A stretch of 64,000 nucleotides of DNA from assembly GCA_026874595.1 (NCBI GenBank), contig CM049307.1, positions 34,266,862 through 34,330,861 of the forward strand, in the 5' to 3' direction. This DNA is from Sipunculus nudus (taxonomy: Eukaryota > Annelida > Sipuncula > Golfingiida > Sipunculidae). A model generated the notes under the pieces. That model was not told the origin of the DNA and searched no databases. It saw only the letters and a list, made by a program, of their open reading frames with translations. The first letter of the stretch is position 1, and the number at the start of each line of letters is the position of its first letter. The position numbers and the translations under genes were made by a program. Shown one piece after another: positions 1-12,534 of this stretch.

Positions 1-101
1 ATTAATTAATATATAATGCAACAAACACATGTAACATGACTGCATACCTTAGTACACAATGTATCTATATTGCCATCATCAGTGAATATGTAACACATAC
101 T

Positions 102-1762
102 TTAACCATCTATTATTCTTCGTCTCCTCAAAAAGGAATAATATACATAAGCAGCAACATTCATTATCTCAATATGATTGTCTAAATTGAATAATTTAAT
201 AAAATTTTGTTCACTTGGGTAATGTAAGTCTTGTCTAAAGTATTTTATCCTCAAATCATTATATAAAATACATTCTTGCATAAAGTGAGCTTCATCCTCA
301 ACAATATTGTATCCATGATGCAAACAATATTTACAGATCCTCTCTTCACGAGATGTATCATTTTGACGACCTATTTCTATAGCCAATTCATGATTGGAGC
401 ATCGAAGTTTAGCAAGTGCTATGCGATGTTTCTTATTAGGAATACAATATAAATACTTTTCAAGGGTTAGCATAGATTTGAAAGCACCATGATAATATAA
501 TTTACTACAGAACTCAATATCACTATGCCAGTTTTGAATAGCCATGTCTCCTATTTTAATTTCAAATTCTTTCAAAAAATTATTCACATCTCCAACATAC
601 TGTGCCATCCAAAAATATCCAAAACCAGACTCAAACAGCAATGTTCTTACATGAGATACCCAATTTGATTTAACACTGTTGTCTAAATTCATCAGCAAAC
701 GGTACACTTGTTTCTGATACCTATATATATGTTCTGGCATATAAAGTAATTTAACCCAATACTTAACACAACGTAATAAACAAGTTACAAACAAAGGAAA
801 TCTGCCACAATCCCCTAATGCTGCTGCATTTGGAGTATTCTGGCCTACATTTAAAATATATTTACAAAATGTGTACTGCACTCTCTCAATAGTTTCTGAT
901 TTCTTAAAGCCCCATAATTCGCATCCATATATTAATACTGGTACAACCATTTGATCAAAAAGATAAAAGAGATGTTTAGTACTAACATATTTACACTTTT
1001 TACTGAATTTTTTAATCATACATACTGCTTTGTTTGCTTGCAAAGCATGCTGTTGTTGTGTTTTTGACCAGGATAATTTTGTTGAGAAAGTAATACCAAG
1101 ATATTTATAGTATGGATCCACTTCTAACTGTTTACCATTTAAATACCATCTTTCAGCTTTTCGTAAAGGACCACCTTTTCTAAAAACCATAATTTTAGTT
1201 TTATCTGTATTAAGTTTAAAACCATATTTTTCACAGAAATTGTGCAAGAGATTAATCTGTTGCTGAAGTCTACCTACAGTATCTCCACAATTAACCATAT
1301 CATCTGCAAATAATAAAGTCATTACATTGGAAAGATTATCATTAACATATATCCCTTTACAATCACTTCTATGTAACATATTACAATACTCATTTATAAA
1401 TAAGGAAAATAATAATGGACTTACCATGCAACCCTGCCTGGTACCTAATGAGCAAATAATCGGTAAGACCACCGTCAGTTAATATACAGGACTGCATTTT
1501 TGAATACATTGATTTTATAACATTTATTATTTTACCATTTATACCTTGTTTCAATAAGACATACCAGAATAAATTATGTTGTACACAGTCAAAAGCTTTT
1601 GCAAAATCAATATATAAACAATAAAACCTTCCTTTTCTTTTAACTAAGTATTTCTGAACTAAAGCATGCAAGATATATGCTTGATCAATGGTAGAATATC
1701 CCTTTCTATAACCACCTTGAGACTCGGATAAAATATTCAATTCCTGCACATACTTATTTATC
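102..1762 (-). pseudogene. LINE reverse transcriptase (fingers to C-terminus), frameshifted
   Basis: Non-LTR retrotransposon RT read from two overlapping minus frames. The upstream frame (1390-1762) carries the GYRKGYST segment and motif A, YIDFAKAFD, with its catalytic Asp at 1606-1608. The downstream frame (102-1472, 456 codons) carries RQGCMVSPLLF, the catalytic FADD box (residues 55-58) and a YKYLGITF thumb motif. A long C-terminal region follows, with a Cys/His stretch (CKYC...H...C) typical of many LINE ORF2 proteins, ending in RRRRIIDG. The frames join through a frameshift near 1440-1465, so no full product is made. The apurinic endonuclease and the N-terminal RT segment are missing. 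Sequence 1-101 is probably its 3' tail. Clade is uncertain; a second relic of the same family lies at 39120-39600. Confidence 0.85.
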
Positions 1763-2128
1763 GTTCTTAGTTTTCCCTACCATCACTTTTGAATTTGAAT
1801 CAAAATCCCATTTAAACATTTGTCCTTCAATAGAAAGTTTATCAAAAGATAGGAAAGATTCTTTGTTATCTTCTCTAGCCTTTACCATAAAGGGGTTAAG
1901 ATTACGCCTTGCAAGCCCGACATGATCACTAAAATCATGCGATACTCTGAAATCTGAATCTTTCAATGTTTGCCTAGCCTGTTTCATGACAATATTCCAC
2001 TCTTGGAAGTTCTTGTCTGAGGGTGACCGGCATGCCGTTGACAGCTCCATTGTTTTTTTTTTCACCAGAACCCTATAGACTTGTATCATAGGGACCAAGG
2101 GTTCCTTCCTTCTGACAGGAATGGGCAC
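1754..2128 (-). pseudogene. LINE ORF1-like C-terminal fragment
   Basis: A 124-codon minus-strand frame directly upstream of the RT fragment, in the same orientation. Its central part (SDFRVSHDF... then RRNLNPFMVKAREDNK and DKLSIEGQMFKWDF) has the layout I associate with the C-terminal domain of L1-type ORF1 proteins: a basic helix with paired Arg, then a short strand reading like 'DKLYIDG'. It ends in a TAA only a few bases before the RT sequence resumes. The frame starts near an imperfect A-run (VKKKTM), so the first ~35 residues may be out of frame with the ancestral protein. ORF1 identity is an inference from motif shape. Confidence 0.5.
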
Positions 2129-4530
2129 ACCTCCAAGAGGTCATTATAGAAAATGACGTGCCGTAAAGAGACATCTCCGATATCGATCAGACTTCATCTC
2201 ACATGCGATTTACAATTTTTTGTGAAGTACTCCTGATCAAATATGATTCAACCTGAGAGCAGAAGCTGATGTAACTTGAGATCTATCTTCAAGTGTCTAA
2301 CTTTTACAGATTTCTGAAAATCTTACATTTATATGATGTTTGATGAAAAAGTACATAAGGAAATAAGGACCTTATATTGGGTCAGGAGTTTTCTTATATT
2401 AAATCTATTTGTTTCTTATATCGAATGTTTCCTGCATTGATCTGGTAAAGTTGGTAAACTAAATAAAGGGGGCTGAAATAGTGTAAAAACAGATTTTGCA
2501 GGCATTTATATGTTTAAGATTTTAAATAACTGAAAGTAACCATTTTCACATTCGGTTGCTTTCAAGGTTCATGCGACAAGCTATAGTCGTCCTTATAATG
2601 AAATTGCTACATTAAAAGAAATCCCCAAACCAGGTGTAATCATATTATTAAGATTAAAGATTAATATCTAAAAAAGTGTCACAGATAAAGGCCAAGAGTT
2701 CATTTAATTTAAATATTTCTGGTAGATGTCTGTATTGTGTTATATGAGAGTGTTATATAATATATTAAATTAATTAAATATATAAGAGGGTGAAAGAACG
2801 ACTATACAGCTCACACACACACACATATATATATATAAAGGTAACCATGTATTTTAACTATGGAAGTGTTATCAATGCACAAGAAACCACAACAGGACGA
2901 ACACAAGGCTGAAAGGCGACAATATACAGTCTTCACAAACTGCCTCGCCGAGATGCCTGGTCACTGCTTTAAACTTAACATGTCTGCTGCATATTCATGA
3001 ATAAAATAGTGTTATGTGATATTGATATAAACTAATTAATTAAGGAAGGAAATCGCCTTTATTCGCAATATCAATAGCGGAAGCCATAAATTTATCAGTA
3101 CCACTGTGATTCAGTGATTTCGAGAATCTATATTAAATAAATCATCCTTATGGTCCTACCAGCGCAGTCAGTTATTTTAGACATATATACTGTTATCGGG
3201 GAATGCAATCTAACCAAGAGCATTTTGAGTTATGCTCCGGCTTTTGCAAGCCCTTTAACTACTGGAGAACAGGGCAGACATAACAAGTGCTGTTTTCTCA
3301 TTGTAAGGCTTTGTCAGTCACAAATTTTCAGTCACGTTTTCAAATTCTTTGAACTATGAACTATGTTCCTTCCATCCTTAATGCATGTAATATATTTTAT
3401 GATTTTTTTTTATATTTCACCGCTGCACTGCGGTGAAACATCTAAGTGGCTATATAGGGCTCTCACTTGAATGATTATTCGCCTCTTTTCAGAACCAGTA
3501 TATCCTATATACCTGCTGAACAGGACGGGTTATGTCACAGATGGCGCCTCTGCCGTGGACACTGAAAAACGCTACGTATCTGCGTCTCGTCGGAGTGGAG
3601 CATGCGCATGCTGTAAAAGCGTTTACGCCTCGATTTGCTGCCGCACGTGTTTGGGAAAGACTGCTGCAGCAAACAAACCAGCAACACCAGCAATGGATGT
3701 AGTTCGTCATCTGGAGAAGATTCGTCTTCTGGCCTGCGGGTGCTGTGCTTCTAGAAGCAGCTCACGTGCCAGCTGCTGTCGAATGTGCGGTGCAGTCACT
3801 AATATGATGATGAAACGCACATATGTTTGAATATAACCTCACGTGAAAATGAAATAGAGTGTCTTTTTTCGGTCCCAACAACCATCACTATCAAGATCTA
3901 GTCATGACCCTGAATGTTAGAAGATTTTCTGTAAATTAAAGTGTTTCTGTCTGCACATTTATATATATATATCATCTTGAAATATAACGCAGAATGGATC
4001 AGCTTCGCTCAACATATCGATGGTCGCATGCAGTATTATATACAGAATCATTTTGTTACTGCATTCGCATGATTATATCATGACTATAAATGAACTAGTG
4101 CAAATATAAAGAAACCCCCAGTCAGATATACATGTTACACAAGTGTTGTATTATGTATCAACTTAAAATCTTGTAATTTGTTGTTCCTGAAAACGTATAA
4201 GGTATCAAATGAATTAAATATATCTTTTACTTAAATGTCTGTTTTTTTTGTCTTTATCAATTATAATGTATTTTCAGTCAAATATCAATGGTTTATGCCA
4301 GTTGACCTTTTAGTATAAGGTTAGTTATGTCACTAACTGCCCATCGTCTCGTTTTGCTGCTGATATAAATCAGATTTGCCCACACCATGTTATTGATATC
4401 TATATTGTTTCTCTTTCTTACTTGAATATTCAGGTCATGCCTAGCTTTGGCAATGTTAACGATCTCGAGCGTGCATTTTTATGAATGTTTTAGTAAGGGA
4501 GCATGGACCTTGGAAAAGGGTCGTCGTTTA
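2129..4530. other. No recognised gene; one GC-rich patch
   Basis: AT-rich intergenic-like DNA with a short AC/AT run at 2813-2838. The stretch 3510-3800 stands out as GC-richer, with a near-NRF1 sequence (GCATGCGCATGC at 3599-3610) and an E-box (CACGTG, ~3763). It contains overlapping short frames on both strands, including a 55-codon plus-strand frame from an ATG at 3541. None matches a family I know. Confidence 0.5.
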
Positions 4531-5400
4531 ACCAACCACACAGCTAAGGTCTGACTTGATATTATGGTAGCCTAAAACCTCTAGAGCACTGCTAGGGGGT
4601 AGTTCTGTCAAATTGTGGTATCAGTTTCGTGCTACTTACCAGTTGTAGACGACGCCTGACCGTTCGAGCCGTAAAATGATAAGGGGTAGGGATAACTTAA
4701 ATGTGAATATCTTGGTTTCTAATCAATCAATCTTTATAATGAAGATATTCCGGGAAATTTCTTTTAATGGTCTATCAATATATATATATAAATCTAGTAT
4801 ATATAATTTAAAACACATTTCTTGGAAATAAAAATGTCAAGTTCAATAAAAAAATCTCGATTTTTGCAGTAAACGTTTAAATGGTCGCTAAAACTTCAAC
4901 TTTTACCGTTAAATTATACATGCTGATAGAAAAAAAAAATATATTCTGGACCTAACTATACTGTATATAATCACTGATTAGGTCTAATGTTATCTTAGAT
5001 ATTTAAAATGGGTCATCCGGTATTTGAATGTAGGCAGTTTTCTTGTTTTTCGGTGAATTTGCTGGAGAATACTTTAATATACTATATACTTTGTATAAAT
5101 ATAAAAGAGAAAGTTCTGGTGAGAACATGACATACCTGGGATACACAGAAGATTGAAAAAAAATTATATCATTAAAACAGAATTTTATGAAATAAAAATG
5201 TCAAGTCTAAAACAAAAATCTCATATGAATTATGTTGTAGCATTAAACTTTTAAATGTCGCTCAAACCTTCAAACTTGATCGTTAAATTGTACATGCTTA
5301 TAGAAAAAAACCTGGAACTATTTCAGCCATATATAATCACTGTTTTGACCTAGTTTTATCTAACCCATTTAAAATGAGATGCCAGGTATTTTGGACAGAT
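4531..5400 (+). repeat. Left arm of long inverted repeat
   Basis: Begins ACCAACCACACAG and contains two diverged tandem subunits, each with AAATAAAAATGTCAAG and TTAAATTxTACATGCT landmarks. Pairs with 9001-9869. Confidence 0.65.
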
Positions 5401-6443
5401 GCACAGGTGATTGTGTTAACTTCAATTATTGTAATAGGAGGTAATGATAAGACTGAATCTCTCCTGTCTTCATCCTCGTCGTATCCTTAGAACATGATGT
5501 TCGGATTTGCGCGTTCTTCAGCTGCCGTTTTAGTTGGTCAGCTGGCGGGCTTATCCTTCTCTTGGCTATATAACAATGATTTTTTTATTACCGCATTTAA
5601 TACAAATGTTACAGCATATGCTCAAATGATACTTTAAAAATGTATGTGTAAAGGTGAGAACGTAACTAAGTTCAAGTACAATGAAAATGGTTGACAGGAA
5701 AGAAACTAAGTTAAAAAAAAAAATTAATGATGAATTAATGTATGCAGACGCCTGACTGTATACTCTTTTGTTTAAATGTTCTGCATAAAAAGTGCTTCAC
5801 ATTTTTTATGAAGTAGGCAATGTTTGCAAAAGAGACTTGGTATAATTATAATGACTAAAAAAGTAAATATTGATAAAGGTAATTCAATGATCAAAAATAA
5901 ATATTTATAATTATCAATATCGATTATAAAACCATAGATGGGGCTGTTCACTTTTTTACTTTTAGAGCAAGGTTTGATGGAAAGTGTGTTGAAATGTAAG
6001 CAGTTGGTCGCTTGTCCTCTGCCCCGACAAAAAGATTTTTTCAGGGGACTTATCAGAATTTATCAGAATTATGCGACAAATATTTGCTTCCGAAGTCCAT
6101 GCAATACACTGTAAACCATATGTTTGGCACTCTTTGATACAAGGTGATACGTATTATATATCCTATGACCCTCGGCCTTCAGCCTTGAATGTGGCCCACT
6201 ATGCATTGCGTGCTCGTGATTCATTTTATTTATAGATGTGTGGTTTATCTATTTATATACTATTCTTAAAATACAAGGACTGGGTATCACAGAAACTCAG
6301 AAGTTTTATGGGTTGATGAAAGCTTGAGGAATAAAGAAAGTCAGCTTACACTTCTACAAGTTATTAAATCTAATATTTTTTTAAAATCATGTAATCGACT
6401 TCAATATTTCTAATGTTCGCCTCAAAAAGCACTGAGATAGAGT

Positions 6444-6448
<5 letters not shown>

Positions 6449-6501
<53 letters not shown>
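6449..6501. repeat. (TA)n microsatellite
   Basis: About 26 uninterrupted TA dinucleotides, followed within 30 bp by a C run. Confidence 0.97.
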
Positions 6502-6503
<2 letters not shown>

Positions 6504-6821
6504 TCTGTGTCCAGACATCCCCCCCCCCGAAAAAAAGAGAGAAGAATAAAAATAATGATTGGTCCTGTCTCCTTTAAAATTAATTATTTATCCAGTTACT
6601 TAAGGATGAAGACTAATCGTCGGAATCACTGCAAACCATCGTAGAATTTCCTAATAAAACAAGACGTATCAATCATGTTAGGAACACCTCAGTGGTGCTA
6701 ATGCACGAAATGAGCACTATACAGAGCCCGCAGTAAATATATGTAGTAAACAGTAATAGTAAAATGAAACAATATCGCTTTTCATTTTCTTTTTTCTTCG
6801 CTACGACAAAAAATATATTAG

Positions 6822-6849
6822 AATATATATATATATATATATATATATG
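6822..6849. repeat. (TA)n microsatellite
   Basis: About 13 TA dinucleotides immediately left of the CCCGC-rich stretch. Confidence 0.95.
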
Positions 6850-7651
6850 AGCCCTGCGGGGGCCGGAATTTAGAGCCTACACCCGCCCCGCAGAATTAAC
6901 CTCAGGCCCGCAACCGCACTGCCCTGCATATGTTAAGACCCGCCTCGCGCCTATATAAAATAAATTTGACCCGCACCCGCCCCGCACATTTTGTTTTAAG
7001 CCCGAACCCGCCCAGGCCGACATTTTTACCAAAAGTTAACCCGCATTTAACCCGCAAATAAACATAAGACATGATAAGAGACAACTAAAAATGTAACCAG
7101 CTAAAAATTATAATTTATTTTCATATATTTATAATGAATGACCACCTTGTGTGAGTAGATAGCGTTACCATATTTTACTGATTGTATGACGTTTCCAGTT
7201 TTTTTCACTGGTATTTTATTTATATATATATTTTTTTAAATTATCACTTATCAAAAAACAATTATTTACTGCCATTTAAGTGGAAATGTCAGTAACTTGG
7301 ACACACTAATCAAATATTTCCTTCAAGTCCCCTTAAATTATTTGAAGTAATTATAAATTCAGCAAACTCAGATATTTAGCTAACAACATATAATTTAGAT
7401 TTAAACATATTTTTATGCATATGCTGCTAAAGGGAAACATAAAATAAAACTCAAGTATAAAGAAATCAATTACTAATAAGTTTGTATGCTTAGAGTTACA
7501 CTACTCGTCACTAGCTAACCAAGAGACAGTACTTGTTCACCACAAATCACACTTTTTATTTGACAAAGCGTTCAATCCTGTTCAGTGATGATCAGCTATA
7601 CAGCTGAAAGGGGATGGCTGTGCAGAGGGAGACAGCTCTACAGAAAGAGAC

Positions 7652-7728
<77 letters not shown>
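7652..7728. repeat. Compound (CT)n(AT)n microsatellite
   Basis: A CT run of about 15 dinucleotides passes directly into an AT run of about 22. A 71-codon frame over it is only the repeat translated. Confidence 0.97.
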
Positions 7729-7733
<5 letters not shown>

Positions 7734-9000
7734 ATTTGGTTTCTAGAAGTCTTGCCTAAGTCGAAATACCAGATTCCAGTTAAGGATTGTCAGAGAAACA
7801 TCTTATTTCTGATTTGGAAAAATTTCTAATTACAATGACCAACGAAAGAAGAGCTACAAAGCAGCATTTAGAAAGATAGGCATTTTAGAAGTATTGGGGT
7901 ACTGTCAAAAAATCTAAATATCAAAGATTTTATCAACAAACAAATTTGTATACCCTTATAAGGTCTAAAGTTCATAACATTGAATATTTTAACAAAAATA
8001 ATCCGATTGGCTCGTCTACATTTATTCTGGGAGTGTCATTATTACCGACAGGTATACGAATGTAGTCAAGACAAGGTTTGCCAACCATGTCTGATTTTTA
8101 ACTGAAATATAAGTAATGTATAAGAAGACAACAATTAACGTAGTTAAGATTTAGTTTTCTTCATCTGCGGGCGTTTCTTGTAAATTTGATGCAAAAAAGA
8201 GAGTCACATTTTTATTCATTGAAGATATAGGTCTTTAAAACATCAATGAAAAGAAAAAGGCAACCACCTGCTCTTAGCATAAACACTTAAATAATGTTAT
8301 GCAGAAATTAACAAACTGAAAAAATAAATGATTTTTTTCATTTCAATTTTTTTTGTTATCCAATAGTTTTTTTTTTCATAGTCAAAATTATTAAAACAAT
8401 ACTGAAACACGCTCTAATACAACTTTTACCTGTATGCGTCTTTCCATGCTCATTTTCGTGTTTACTTTTGCCCAATATATTTGTATATTAAGATGATAAA
8501 TTAATAAATAAAAAGAATATAGAAAATGAAATATTCATGGTGTGTTTGCAGTCAGATATATTTCAGTTTACCCTATTTGAAGCGTGTATGACTTTAAAAC
8601 TGGCCCTCTCTCATCAATCCCTTCGCACAAAGTACCTTTACTGGATGTTTATTTCATTGGTCACTCTGATTTTGTTTTTACACAATTTTTTTAAAGAATG
8701 ACAAAGTGTACTCAGTTTGATTTTAAGCAGAAAGATCTTAAGAACAAAGGCCAAGCATAAAATGCTTAATATAACTACTTCAGTGTTCGGTCAAATATGC
8801 TTTTCTACCTATCAGACGACTTATTAGCAGGAGAGATTCCTGAACAGAACGTTGTATCTAAAAAGACATACTGCAATTATCATCGAAAATAACGAACAAA
8901 TTAAATGAAATTGATATTACTTGGCCTTGAATAATGTGAATCATATAATTTTAACACGTGTATCAGCTGCAATTCAGTCAGTTTCAATTGTTCTAGGTAT

Positions 9001-9869
9001 CCCAACAGGTTATCACCAGAACCTTCTCTTTCATATTTATACAAAGTATATAGTATATTAAAGTATTCTTCAGCAAATTCACCGATAAACGCTAGAAAAT
9101 TGCCTGCATGCCAAAAAGAAGTATAATTTTACGGTTTATGTTGAAAGTTTGAGAGACCATTTAAATTTAAATGCGAAAACATAATAAAAATCTCAAGTTT
9201 TTTTTATTGGACTCTGCATTTTTATTTCCTAAAATTCTGTTTTATTTTTTTTTTCCAATTCTTCTAGTTATCCAAGGTTTAGTAATGTTTTCACCAAAAC
9301 CTTCTCTTTTAAATTTATACAAAGTATATAGTATACTAAAGTATTCTCCAGCAAATCCACCTATAAACACAAGAAAACTGCCTACATGCCAAAATGCCGC
9401 GTAGCCCATTTTAAATCATTAAGGTAATATTAGACCCAATCAGTGATTATATACATTAATAATAGGCCCAGAAATATATATATTTTTTCTATCAGCATGT
9501 ATAATTTACCTTGAAAGTTGAAAAACATTACTAAAATGGAGATTTTTTATTTGAGGTGACTTTTTTCCTACCAGGAATGTTTTTCAAATTTTATATATAT
9601 GGTTGTTACATATATTGTTAGACTATATGAAAAGACCTTTCCCGAGATATCTTCATTATAAATAAAGATTGGTTGATTAGAAGCAAAGATATTCACATTT
9701 AAGTTACCCCTACCCCTTTTCATTTAACAGCCTGAACGGTCAAGCGTCTACAAAACAGTCAGTAGCACAAATTTGATACTGACAGTGCTACCCCCCTAAT
9801 AGTACACGAGAGGTGTCAGGGTACCATAATATCAAGTCAAACTTTGACTGTGTGGCGGGTTGGACGATT
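9001..9869 (-). repeat. Right arm of long inverted repeat
   Basis: Reverse-complement partner of 4531-5400. The segment TACAAAGTATATAGTAT occurs twice (about 9040 and 9318), marking its two subunits. The outer end reads CTGTGTGGCGGGTTGG. Internal indels show the arms are old or unequally edited. Confidence 0.65.
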
Positions 9870-11585
9870 TCGTTTATTTGAGCCCCTACGGAAATTAGCT
9901 CCCGGACTATTTATAGCGTAGTGTCGTTTCAGCAGATCTCAGTGTTATGAAGACTATCAAACCCAGAATTTAAAAGTAGAATCAAAGCACAAACCTCCGC
10001 CAAGACTATCATATTGGAGCTATCCCTTTTGTAACAGATAAACGTTGATCTTGCCCATGTTCTTCCATTCCACAAAGATTCGTCGAGAAAAGCTGAAACA
10101 AAGGTAACAACAAACACCATCTTAACAATCAGGGAGACTCGTGTTATTACATGACCTCCTCTTGGAAGTTATGTTTAAATTTTGTTATTCAATTTAATCA
10201 CTCTTACTGTTCAATCATCATCCGTATCCGGATATGATTTAAGCGGGAGGGGAACATGTATATAATGCCATGCACAAATTTTGACTCGTGTAATATCAAA
10301 AAGTTCAGTTGTCGAGATTGTGAAATTAAAAGTTGCATTTGCAAAGATCTACCGGAAGAATGAAATGGAAAGTGTCATGAAAGGTTACTCAGACAACTAT
10401 TTATTCTCGCACTTGCAATCTGGAAGACAAAGGAAACGTTTTTTGTGGCTACGGATGTCATGGCGTTTTCCGGTTTTAAGGCAACCCCTATAAATCTCCC
10501 GCAACTTTAGAGTTAACAGTATTGGTTCTAAAATAAATACGTCCCTGTCATGATCATGGCAAATGATCGGGGACTTTATTGACTATAAAATATGTGATGA
10601 AACATGCTAATCTCTAGACAGGACCAGATTTTAAGCCATCACTTACCAAGTATTTTGACCGGAAGTCGTAACTCCTTTGAGTCAAATTCAAAGTAGAATT
10701 ATGTTCCATTGACCCAGTGGCGCTGTTTAATGAAGGTTAGTTCCTAAGTCGGGATCAGTATAATAGAACTGTCCATATTTTTACTTGCAATGATAAAAAA
10801 AGGACATCGACTTTATAATAAATAAAGCAAAATCACAAAAGCTTGATTCATACGTATGAGGCCTATAATATTTGCAAATTAACGATTAAGTTAAAAAAAA
10901 ATAAGCGTGAAAATCAAAATGGTATATATAAGTCTGTCAAACTATTTTCTCAATATCACCGTGTTATCGGAATGGTTCAAGAATAATTAGAGTACGTAAA
11001 ATTCACTGAATAACATTGAATTGCAAGAACAAGTTAATAAAGGGTTACACAAGGAAGTCACGTGACCTCCTGTTCAGGTGCAATTTACAACTACACTGTA
11101 GTGTTGATACGTAAAACGTATCGGTCTTGCCGTCAGCACAGGATGTCTTCATAACTTTAATGAATTAAGCGTTATTTAGGACTACTGATTTCCTTCTTAT
11201 GGTTGAATTCACGCCTAGATGTGTAAGATTATACGTAAAACTTATATGTAACATATGGTAGGTGTGGATACATTTATTTATTTCGTGGAAGTAGTGATCG
11301 CACTACCATGATTTTTTAAATGAAATTTATAAGTGAGAAATTTGTTGGTCACATGAAATGTGCATGTGCAGTGTGCAGTTAGTAAATCCTTTTGTGTAAT
11401 ATAGACATTTCGTATGTGGGCACGTAAACTTAAAATTTGCCAACCGACTAATCATATTTAGATGAACTCGGATAGATGAACAACTTGTCCATCATTTTCA
11501 TGGAATTATTAGGTCCTTTTTTTCTGTAAATGATTACCCCGAGCATATGTTTGTATGTGCGAGAATAGTCTGAGAAATAGTCCTA
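9870..11585. other. No gene recognised
   Basis: Ordinary AT-rich sequence. Short frames at 9929-10120 (minus) and 10281-10493 (plus) have no recognisable domain. No repeats beyond short A/T runs. Confidence 0.5.
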
Positions 11586-12463
11586 GTCTGACATACAGTA
11601 TACTCTGACATATAGTATACTCTGACATAGAGTTGACTCTGACATAGAGTTGACTCTGACTTACAGTATACTCGGACTTACAGTTTACTCTGACATACAG
11701 TTTACTCTGACATACAGTTTACTCTGACATACAGAAAACTCTGACATACAGAAAACTCTGACATACAGTATACTCTGACATACAGTTTACTCTGACATAA
11801 AGTATACTCTGACATACAGTTTACTCTGACATACAGTATACTCTGACATTCAGTTTACTCTGACATAAAGTATACTCTGACATAAAGTATACTCTGACAT
11901 AAAGTATACTCTGACATACATTGTACTCTGACATACAGTTTGCTCTGACAAACATTGTACTTTGACATACAGTATACTCTGACATACAGTTTACTCTGAC
12001 ACACAGTTTACTCTGACATACAGTGTACTCTGACATACAGTGTACTCTGACATACAGTGTACTCTGACATACAGTGTACTCTGACATACAGTTTACTCTG
12101 ACATACAGTTTACTCTGTCATACAGTTTACTCTTACATAAAGTATACTTTGACACACAGAAAACTCTGACATACAGTATACTCTGACATACAGAAAACTC
12201 TGACATAAAGTATAGTCTGACATACAGAAAACTCTGACATACAGTATACTCTGACATACAGTATACTCTGACATAAAGTATACTCTGACATACAGTTTAC
12301 TCTGACATACAGTTTACTCTGACATACACTTTACTCTAACATACAGTTTTCTCTGACATACAGTGTACTCTGACACACAGTATCCTCTGACATACAGTCT
12401 ACTCTGACATACAAAAAACTCTGACATACAGGATACTCTGACATACAGAAAACTCTGACATAC
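11586..12463. repeat. 17-bp tandem repeat array (block 1)
   Basis: About 50 copies of a 17-bp unit, consensus TATACTCTGACATACAG. The first positions vary most (TATA, TTTA, TGTA, AAAA) while CTCTGACATA is nearly invariant. Because 17 is not a multiple of three, all three minus frames cycle through the same 17-residue peptide, giving an 88-codon frame that is not a gene. Confidence 0.97.
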
Positions 12464-12534
12464 AGTTAGCCGCCGACGTCGACGCAACATGGTTCAGGTT
12501 TCTGTTGCGTCGCCGGCCCACAAAAGGGCTAACT
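12464..12534. other. 71-nt hairpin capping the 17-bp array
   Basis: AGTTAGCC (12464-12471) pairs with GGCTAACT (12527-12534). Inside it, CGACGCAACA (12480-12489) pairs perfectly with TGTTGCGTCG (12503-12512) around a 13-nt loop, with a further GCCG/CGGC pairing between. It begins exactly where the 17-bp array stops, sharing its CAG. It could be a short palindromic element, a structural recombination boundary or a precursor-like RNA; nothing decides between these. Confidence 0.8.

Larger units (their letters stand above)
1..2128 (-). mobile_element. Internally deleted LINE copy (ORF1 piece + RT)
   Basis: Encompasses the ORF1-like fragment and the RT pseudogene on the minus strand. Between ORF1 (ends 1754) and RT (starts ~1762) about 1.5-2 kb expected for endonuclease and RT fingers is absent. 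The left boundary is not visible because the window starts inside or just beyond the 3' tail. Above 2128 I see no further LINE coding similarity. Confidence 0.7.
5401..9000. other. Interior of the inverted-repeat element: no gene seen
   Basis: AT-rich with no frame I can assign to a protein family. Holds three microsatellites, listed separately, and a CCCGC-rich stretch at 6850-7050 in which short CCCGC/CCGCA words recur, creating a 60-codon minus frame rich in Val, Gly and Arg that is not convincing as a gene. Confidence 0.5.
4531..9869. mobile_element. 5.3 kb element with ~870 bp terminal inverted repeats
   Basis: The left arm (4531 to ~5400) reappears as its reverse complement at ~9001-9869. 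Landmarks: GACTTGATATTATGG at ~4554 against CCATAATATCAAGTC at ~9824, the ATAATGAAGATAT segment at ~4737, and the AAAGTATTC/CAGCAAAT segment. Each arm contains two related subunits of ~330 bp (left from ~4820 and ~5180; right from ~9120 and ~9420). The heptamer TCGTTTA flanks both ends (4524-4530, 9870-9876), a candidate target-site duplication. The interior has no recognisable transposase, so this would be a non-autonomous foldback-type element. The inverted repeat is seen directly; the transposon interpretation is inference. Confidence 0.6.

Noticed and set aside
3471-3830. Cysteine-rich 119-codon frame as a secreted peptide gene
   Set aside because: No signal peptide, irregular Cys spacing, and an overlapping antisense frame that is just as Cys-rich; base composition explains it.
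11821-12087. 88-codon minus-strand frame with a regular 17-residue cycle
   Set aside because: It is the 17-bp tandem repeat translated; the cycle arises because 17 is not divisible by three.
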